Below are positions 56,906 to 64,000 of a stretch of DNA of 64,000 nt, piece after piece. The position numbers and the translations under genes are program-made. The stretch comes from Carposina sasakii (lineage: Eukaryota > Arthropoda > Insecta > Lepidoptera > Carposinidae), in the NCBI GenBank assembly GCA_014607495.2, contig CP053157.1, positions 1,798,001-1,862,000 of the forward strand, written 5' to 3'. The notes under the pieces are model-generated. The model saw only the letters and a program-made list of their open reading frames with translations. It did not search any database and had not been told where the DNA came from. Numbering within the stretch: the first letter of the stretch is position 1; each line of letters opens with the position of its first letter.

Positions 56906-58011
56906 AATCGGGAATATACGAGTACCACAAACAATTGATAGATATTGTAATTATAATAATAAAAAAGCAAATAAAGCTAGTAAGTAGGTAAAACACGCTA
57001 GTATTTGGTACATACACCAGATTACTAATAAGAACCTACTCACAGGAAATTTATTAAACTATTCGTTCTACTTTATGGTCGACCTAAATATGAAAAATAT
57101 AAGAACAATATAAACATTAGCTAGGTATTGGGAATGCACTCGAAAAGCACTTAGCTCACGGTTTTGGGTTGTTACAGACTTGCTTCTTTTAAATTTTCCT
57201 AATGGAGAATAGGGTTCAGTTTTATCCATCGACTTTTATTACGAATAGTGTAATGGCAGAATTTATAAGGTAGAGTGCCTGGCATATGAGCCAAAGGTTC
57301 TTTGGTCGAATTCAGGTAGAGACAAATATTGATTTGGTGTAAGTGTAACTATGTTTGGGTTTTTGCATCTGTTATATATAAATTTGCTTAGTAAGAAGGT
57401 AGGGTTCTTACTGTAGGCCAAGAAATCTTAGTTATCCTTTTTTTTCACTGTTTTTACTTTTATGTAGTATTAAGCCCTTCACTTACCTAACATGGAAGAA
57501 TTATTGAAATATTAAAAAACAAAACGCACAATCTCAAAAGACAAAAAAAAGGTCAACTTTCACAATATTTATAGAAACAGTACTTAATTCCCAGTGATAA
57601 AAAAACTAACGACGGAAACATAAAACTTTAAGATATCAAACTGCGCCAATAAAAGCAGGTCTGTAAAGTTCCTTAGCTATACATTTCACAGCGGAGTACA
57701 GTGCGCCTGCCAGTTAGCTGCCACTCTCTGTAATTTAATAAACGTCAATCTACCAAGTAGACTACTTTAGAGTTTTGAATATTGTATACGTTTTGCGCGC
57801 TGGGTAATTTGACTATAGAGCATTGTGAGGCAAATAATTCTCGAAGAAAAGTGAAACAAAAAAAGTGTTACAAATGGTGACATACAAGTTTATATTATTC
57901 TATTTTAATTATTCCATGTTGTTTGGTTGTTCTTCCTTATTATTATTAATTTAATTTATTGTGACAAGATTGAAAATATTGAAATTTTTAAGTAATTGCC
58001 CTTATATATAG
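56906..58011. other. intergenic
   Basis: Nothing recognised. Confidence 0.35.
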
Positions 58012-58261
58012 AAAGGGTATGTTAAGCGAAAAGCTATGTAAATAGCCCACTATAGAGATCCTATTTCCAAAATTTGAGACTCGAAATCACATTTTTATTT
58101 TTCAAGATTGTATGGACTATATTCCTGAGTTGTATCGCAACTCTTTATACTATCTGGAAAAATAAAAATGTGAATTTGAGTCTGAAATTTTGGAAATAGG
58201 TTGTCTATAGTGGGCTATTTACATAGCTTTTCGCTTAACATACCCCTTTTGTTACATCCTG
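58012..58261. mobile_element. MITE family A, copy 5
   Basis: 'gaaagggtatgttaagcgaa' to 'cccttttgttacatcctg'. The first 12 bases of the left terminus are missing. Confidence 0.7.
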
Positions 58262-58799
58262 TATATATGTGCATCAGACCTGGACCGATCTCTATTTATT
58301 GTAATGTACAGATGTATATTATGTTGTTGGGATGTCATATAATAACAAATAATAATAAACTTATTTTTCGCATCTGTTATAGTGTTAGTAAGGCAAAAGT
58401 AAATTACCTATGCATTTTAGGAGACGACTAAAGAAAATTTACCCAATGTACTTAATTTAAATAGTTTTTTAGTTTCTTTAAATAGTTTTGAAGAATATCA
58501 GAAAAAGAACCTATAGCAGGTATCGCGTACAATTTAAATTGTGTATTGTCTAAAAAACTGGCACAAATGAAAATAGAAGGAAATAAACATCAGATTGAAG
58601 CTCCGCTGTGGTTTCCGGCGCGATACAAAAATCGAAACTCTATACCTACTATCGATAACGATATATGTACAAACAAAGTTATATAATTTAATAAGTTATA
58701 TAAATAAAATGTTGTATTTTTAGGAAAAAATCGGATTGGATTGGATATCCGCTATTTTTGTGTATTTTTTTTTATATGTCGTATCATAGCTACAAGTTT
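58262..58799. other. intergenic
   Basis: Nothing recognised. Confidence 0.35.
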
Positions 58800-58935
58800 A
58801 TTTGCAGAAAAAACAAAATGTGGAAATTACCCGGAATAAAACTACCTATATATTTCATCAAAATCGAATTATTAGTTTTTACGTGAAAGAGCAACAAACA
58901 TACTTATATTATCACAAACTTTTGCGTTTTTAACA
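58800..58935. repeat. Helitron-like repeat fragment
   Basis: 'tttgcagaaaaaacaaaatg', 'ttttacgtgaaagagcaaca'. Confidence 0.5.
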
Positions 58936-58989
58936 TTATTAGGATGTTAGTAGAATGTTAAAAGCTGCAAATCATTTTTTTATTTTATT

Positions 58990-59112
58990 CCCACATATAA
59001 ATCGTATCGTCTTTATACAATATTCAACATGGCGGCTTTATTTATCGTATTATGACAGGCTAAATATCGATAAATCCGTTTATCATATCGTATTTCGCAG
59101 GTCATGCTACTT
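58990..59112. mobile_element. MITE family G, partial reversed copy
   Basis: 'acatggcggctttatttatc', 'gataaatccgtttatcatat' and 'caggtcatgctacttgggc'. Confidence 0.6.
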
Positions 59113-59305
59113 GGGCTTCGTGATCTTACAGTTCTAGCATGCCTAAGCTATTTTGGCAATCTATGTTCAGTGTAAATAATACAAAACCCTGTTTGGTATC
59201 TATGGTAAGTACATAAACTAACAACACAATGCAAGTTAACTTTAAATATTCTTTAGTTACTAAACAAAATAAGGTTACTGCAACTGTATCACTGATACGA
59301 TTAAT

Positions 59306-59402
59306 CATCATCATCGACATCATCAGCCTATTGCAGTCCACTGCTGGACGTAGGCCTCCCACAGGGCACGCCACAAGAGTGCCGTGGGGGGGATTTGCCC
59401 AC
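59306..59402. repeat. RTE-tail/SINE-like fragment
   Basis: 'atcagcctattgcagtccac', 'gctggacgtaggcctcccac'. It sits about 215 bp upstream of lipase gene 7. Confidence 0.65.
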
Positions 59403-59617
59403 TATACGATTAATATGACATCTAAAATTATTATTGCAACGATTATTGTCAGCATATACGCAGTAGACTGTTTTACAAACATTGCTATGATATATTTCAC
59501 ACACCGACTCAGTTTTCTTTTTTAGTGTAAACAGCTTCTTCTGTTTCAGTACACGCTTAGCTTTCCTTGAAATCTAATGTCTTTGCTACTGAAATAAAAA
59601 ACGTTTTAAAGTTAATT

Positions 59618-61135
59618 ATGTGTAGAACTAGACTTTATTTCCTTGTGATTATTATATTGATCAACTTTAATATAATATGCCATGGATATCAAAACAACAT
59701 AATTTGTAAGTAACCAGTAATTATTCAAATGGATTAGTAGAATATTACTGTGGGATACCTTTTTGATACAGCAGATCTATTTTGGGAATACAGACGTGTA
59801 TATACAGGGTGATTTTTGGTCGTCAACGTTCCCGAAAACTACGGAATCTACTCATCATCACGATCATTTTTATCCATGGAAGCATACCTGGGAAGTGTCT
59901 GGTTTCCAAAATATTAGGGTCCAAATTTGATTAAATAGACTGCGTTTTTCTGCATAAATGCACATTGACGCGTACAGCAAGAATTTTTTCACGAAAAATA
60001 ATTAATATATCTGTCTATGAAAAAACTACCATACACACTGGACACTTTATATTTTGCCCGATCAAGTAAGAAAAAAAATTTAAAAAAAAATTCTACGTTC
60101 CCAGCATTTTTTGCCATAAACTTACTTTGTTTGATGTACATAGAGTACGTACCCTTCGTTAAGGGTGGCATCGAAAAAACACCCTGTATGTATCTATGTA
60201 GGTATTTAATTAATTAAATATAGTTCTTGTTAATAGGTGAACCAGACAGACAACTAGAAACGGGGACAAATTACTTGAAAGTAAAATTCTTTGACTTCTC
60301 CAAGCGAATAAAGATATTCTCGTTAGTAAATAATGCTGTTAAAGAATTAATAACACAAAAGGACAGAATGAACGTCACTCGCAAACTAATAGTTTACATA
60401 CCGAAGTTCGCAAACGACGATTCTGAGAAGCTATTCCTGAACACCTTCGAGAAAGTCAACAACACTTATATCATAGTCATCGACTACTCAGCGTATACTG
60501 GTGAGAGAAACGAGCACTACTTCTATTACGCCATTCAAAACTCCTTCTCTATTGGACAAAGAATAGGCATCTTCATTGCCGATATCCACCGAGGAGGGTT
60601 TGGCCATCCTTCCAAGAATATTCACATAGTTGGCCACGGTCTTGGCGGGCAAATTGCTGGATTTGCTGCCGAGGTGTTCACCAAGCGAACAGGAGAGAAA
60701 GTCAGCCGGATCACCGCTATAGAACCAGCGGAACCCTGCTTCAGCAAGTCACGGAACCAAGTCAGATCCAGTCTAGCGCACTATGTGGAAATATACCACT
60801 GCAATGTCGGAAAGATCGGATCGAAGACGTTTAATGGAGATGCAGATTTCATTTTGAATTTGGAGAAAAGACAGGTAGGGTGTATGGAGGGTTTTGAGTT
60901 TGCATTGAAAGATAAAAAGTGCCGTGAGAACTGGTGCCTACGATACTGGTTGTGGACGGTACAGAAACCGACTCAGTATGCAGCCTGCAGTGTGTTCCTG
61001 GGCTACAAGCATACGGATTGTAAACGCGAGAATGGGGTTCCAGCTATAGCAGGATACTACAACAATGGTACAGCAAAAGGCGTTTTTTATGCTTCCACAT
61101 ACAATTATCGTGTTGAAGGATTTAACACAAGTTAG
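59618..61135 (+). CDS. lipase gene 7: secreted lipase-family protein, predicted inactive
   Basis: Exons are 59618-59705 and 60237-61135 (intron 531 nt, GTAAGT...TAATAG), giving 328 residues. Exon 1 (MCRTRLYFLVIIILINFNII...) is a signal peptide of exactly the length of gene 1 exon 1; the split codon makes Cys30, then EPDRQLETG. Landmarks: LIVYIPKF, IDYSAYTGERNE, GHGLGGQ with Gly164 in the Ser position, ITAIEPAEPCF with Glu192 where all six relatives have Asp, and C-R-E-N-W-C with Glu260 in the His position. All three triad positions are thus changed, the most altered of the set. Best relative is gene 3, on the other strand about 40 kb away. Of the 531-nt intron, 382 nt is a MITE B copy ending about 50 bp before the acceptor. 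Confidence 0.9.
59805..60186. mobile_element. MITE family B, copy 5 (gene 7 intron 1)
   Basis: CAGGGTGATTTTTGGTCGTC to 'ggcatcgaaaaaacaccctg', TA on both sides. It ends 50 bp before exon 2 of gene 7. Confidence 0.8.
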
Positions 61136-61365
61136 TAATGTAAATCTGTAAGTTTATGTTAATAGGTACACTATAGGTACAATCGTGCTACACATAAATT
61201 AAGTTCTAAAAAATGCTATTGAAGGCATTAAACTCGCCAGTGTGTGAAACTTTGTCGTACGATAAAGAGTTCTACAGTATTTTTTAGGAAATGTAATTTT
61301 TTAGGAATCTTAATAAAAAATTGAGAGCTGCTGAAGATTCATTAACTTTTATAATAATGCCATAG
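61136..61365. other. 3' flank of lipase gene 7
   Basis: AT-rich; contains the likely 3' UTR and poly(A) signal. Confidence 0.45.
61312..61317 (+). terminator. putative poly(A) signal of lipase gene 7
   Basis: AATAAA about 177 nt past the stop codon. Confidence 0.4.
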
Positions 61366-61602
61366 GTCTTCTTCTTCTTCAGGCTATTGCAGTACAATGC
61401 TGGAAGTAGGCCTCCCCCAGGGCACGCCACAAGGCTACTACCACAGGGGAGCTTGGCACATAGTCATCACGCTGGCCAGGCGGGTTAGTGACCGCAGTGT
61501 GATTTTCGGACTATGTGTCGAAACCCTTCATCGCCTCGTATGATACCCACAGGCAGGCAAGGGGTGGTACGAATTCTACTCTATCGGCACCACGCGGCTA
61601 AA
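61366..61602 (-). repeat. RTE-tail/SINE-like repeat
   Basis: 'cttcttcttcttcaggctat', 'gcctcccccagggcacgcca' and 'ggcaccacgcggctaaaa'. Nearly full length compared with 53457-53718. Confidence 0.7.
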
Positions 61603-63212
61603 AATGCCATAGGAATTTTAACAAAATCTTGCATGCATTTCAAAGTAAATCTTCAAAATATATCTAGTAACACGTATCTAACTTACGTGACAAAAGATTT
61701 AATAAAAACACAGAATATTATAGCACAGGACCACACTGAACATTTCGAGTTCCATTTCTAGACATTTTTGTCAAGCCGTACGGTTGCTATATGCATTGCA
61801 CTCGAACGAGTCAATGAAACGCTGTATTCATTTTCTTTTTGCGAAGTGCACAATCCTGCTCTGTTCCGCTCTCTGTTTACTCAGTCTGCTGTATCGCGAT
61901 CGTATTGTTATTGCTTTTCAGTACCACTTGAGCTTATATCGAAGTCTAAAAGTTAGAATAAAACTTTGTTAAAATACTTCGGCTTTTACATGAATCTATT
62001 AACACACTATACAAAGATTTAGCCATCGATCTCATTTTACTTAGGATAAGCTATCCTAATAGAGGTAAAAAAATATTATCTAGATCCGTTAGTCCGTTAA
62101 TCTGTTTTGTCTAACCAAACTTTCGCAAATTTCCACGAATATTTACTATTCTTAGCATGTTCTCAACTCTATCTCAGTGTAAATTAACTTTAATATTGTC
62201 ATAGTAGTGTCTGCATAAAATGCGTTAGAATTTAGTCTTAATTCTATGGAAAGCGATTCGCGAATCTGTCAATACTTCACCAGCTTCACAAACACAGCCA
62301 TTGTACTCCAACATCACCGGCATAGAGTAGCTGGCGTTTGAAGAGGACTGATTTTCACTAAAGAATAAAATGTATATCTGTTTTTGTAGTAGATAATGTC
62401 AGGCCATGGATAAGATACCCATTATTCAGAAGAGATGTAATATAACTATGGTATACCTCTATAACCTTTAATCCTCTCTCGGACTCGTTACTTAGTAACC
62501 TTTCATGGTAATAAATGAATAACAATTAGTATGTCTACCCATTATTAATACATATGTATAGACACGGCTGTATTCCCGAATTGAGGTAGCCAGAACTGCT
62601 GGACCATGAAGGAGATTAAACAGCTACGCTATGCTAAACATATCGAAAAGAACAGTGATAAGTTGCACGGAAGGAGATGCAGATGATGTATTTTAGTGAA
62701 GCCTCGCATGAGCACTGGATTACTACTATCATGTAATTTAAAATGGTAAGTCGCAACTAACTAGTTATGTTTCTACATTACTCTGTACAGTATAATTCCC
62801 TGTCACAATGTGTCTATCGTTTCGACAGGCTCTTCGGCGGACGCCATTTTGAAAGCGACAGCGGGAGGGGTATAATGACGGTATCGACTCTGTTAATTTG
62901 CCAGGTGGTAAATAAAATCTGTGACAAAATAGGGTAAATAATTAATTTTAAATACATAATAGCTAAGAGACAGGTTCACTTCTGGAAACAACCACTAATG
63001 GCTGATTTAGTATTGTTGTAAGCACATATAATTTTACTGGGTGTAATAACACCTGCATACGATCGGTCATCGAGTCTAGTGTGTGCGTGCATTTTGGTCC
63101 CATATTTTCATTGCTGACGCTGAATGTATACAAACAGCGCGAATGGATTAAGCATTGCCTTTAAGCAAGGCAATGCATGCATATCATATTGAGACATGTT
63201 ATTATTTTAACG
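61603..63212. other. intergenic
   Basis: Short overlapping open frames at about 61770-61970 have no start context, splice sites or family signature. Nothing else recognised. Confidence 0.35.
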
Positions 63213-63350
63213 TCTCCCGTGTTAACAACATAGACCGAAAATAACACTGCGGTCCCCAACGCGCTTACCCAATGTGGTGACTGTGGGTAAAAACTCTCTA
63301 CAGCAGTACCAGGGGGAACTACGCCCAGCAGTGGACTGCAATAGGCTGAT
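63213..63350. repeat. RTE-tail/SINE-like repeat, opposite orientation
   Basis: 'cactgcggtccccaacgcgc' and 'agcagtggactgcaataggc'. Confidence 0.6.
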
Positions 63351-63458
63351 GCACATCAGTGAAATTTTATGAATTATATTCTATGGTTATAGCAGTTGCT
63401 GCGTCTATATATGTATAGCTATCGGGATGAATAATAACGTTTCCAATAATGTAATTTC

Positions 63459-63479
63459 AAAAAAAAAAAAAAAAAAAAA
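63459..63479. repeat. poly(A) run
   Basis: 21 A residues just before the SINE. Confidence 0.9.
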
Positions 63480-63510
63480 GAGATGGTAAAATTCGTCATC
63501 CGAGTAATTG

Positions 63511-63605
63511 ACCCGGTGGCTCAGTGGTAAGAGCGCTGGCACGGAATGCAGAGGTCGTGGGTTCGATTCCCACCCGGGTGAGGAATTTTTTCCATTTCTT
63601 TATTA
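63511..63605 (+). mobile_element. tRNA-derived SINE, full head
   Basis: 63511-63580 folds as a tRNA-like head: ACCCGG/CCGGGT acceptor, GCTC/GAGC D stem, GTGGG/CCCAC T stem, A-box TGGCTCAGTGGTAAGAG and B-box GGTTCGATTCC. The anticodon stem does not pair, so it is a SINE and not a tRNA gene. The body is 'aggaattttttccatttctt'. Confidence 0.7.
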
Positions 63606-64000
63606 ATAATTTTATAATGATATATATATAGCAAATGCCAATTTTGATGGCACTATTGTGCTTCCCGTTTACCTTGGTGCACTTTGTTCCGATCCAACGT
63701 TGCGATTTCGCTGACGTGTGATGCTCGGAACACCACCGTTTATTGAACCCCATTCAGCCTATCCGGCGGGCCAAATAGCGGCAATCGTCTGGGTCATTAC
63801 AGGTCAAGATAATCTGGTCGGAACATACGTGTCTGCAAGCTTATTATTTGCGTTTGCATCAATACGTTCAGCCATAGCTTCAAGGGTTGTTTTGGTTTGA
63901 TGAGGAGAAGGCTTTAGTTGGTGGAGGTGGTATTTCGTGACTATTCAGAATGAGCTGTCGGTGGTGACGTATTGTAGGCTTTTCACAGTTCGAGCACAAA
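63606..64000. other. right edge, unassigned
   Basis: No feature I can support. Less AT-rich than average; it may be part of a transposable element continuing beyond the window. Confidence 0.3.

Noticed and set aside
63511..63580. Functional tRNA gene
   Set aside because: Acceptor, D and T stems pair, but the anticodon stem does not and the head is fused to a SINE body repeated at 31690 and 56507.
63496..63753. 85-codon minus-strand frame containing RVGIEPTTSAFRASALTTEP
   Set aside because: This peptide is the well-known reverse translation of a tRNA-derived SINE head (B-box and A-box on the other strand), not a protein.

Overview
The window looks like a stretch of a lepidopteran (moth or butterfly) nuclear genome. 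It is AT-rich, its genes are intron-containing with GT-AG splice sites, and it is crowded with repeats typical of Lepidoptera: Lep1/Helitron-like 'ATACTAATATTATAAA' repeats, RTE-like LINE 3' ends with ATG/GATGAT tails, tRNA-headed SINEs, short-TIR MITEs and a decayed copia element. There is no bacterial-style organisation.

The main gene content is a tandem array of seven secreted neutral-lipase-family genes (pancreatic lipase superfamily, PF00151-like), all reconstructed here with complete exons. Genes 1-4 lie on the minus strand (14053-15171, 15661-17126, 18594-20784, 23808-24915). Genes 5-7 lie on the plus strand (29272-31604, 47021-49114, 59618-61135). Every gene has a short first exon (85-118 nt) encoding a signal-peptide-like segment, a phase-1 intron that always splits one Cys codon as T|GT, and then the whole lipase domain in one exon. 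The exception is gene 3, whose domain is cut by an extra 260-nt intron.

The array contains two classes. Genes 5 and 6 keep a full Ser-Asp-His triad (GHSLG, LDPAGPCF, C-S/N-H) and an IPGY/VPGY oxyanion-type loop. Genes 1, 2, 3, 4 and 7 have GHG(L/I/F)G in place of GHSLG, an IPK(F/Y)-type loop, no His at the C-x-H site, and in gene 7 a Glu in place of the Asp. These five are predicted to be secreted, catalytically dead pseudolipases with a conserved fold, comparable in principle to the lipase-derived yolk proteins of insects. The two predicted-active copies sit between members of the pseudolipase class.

The 3' end of an unrelated plus-strand gene lies at about 2.77-6.09 kb (three exons joined in frame; function not recognised). 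The rest is intergenic: a rearranged copia remnant at 7.5-10.1 kb, LINE 3' ends (12.7, 33.5, 35.2 and 38.3 kb), and many MITEs and SINEs, several datable by target-site duplications (TSDs). The most unusual non-coding objects are two ultra-short hairpins of 49 bp (33161-33209) and 64 bp (43320-43383), each flanked by a perfect 8-bp TSD. MITE insertions account for much of the length variation of intron 1 among the lipase genes.
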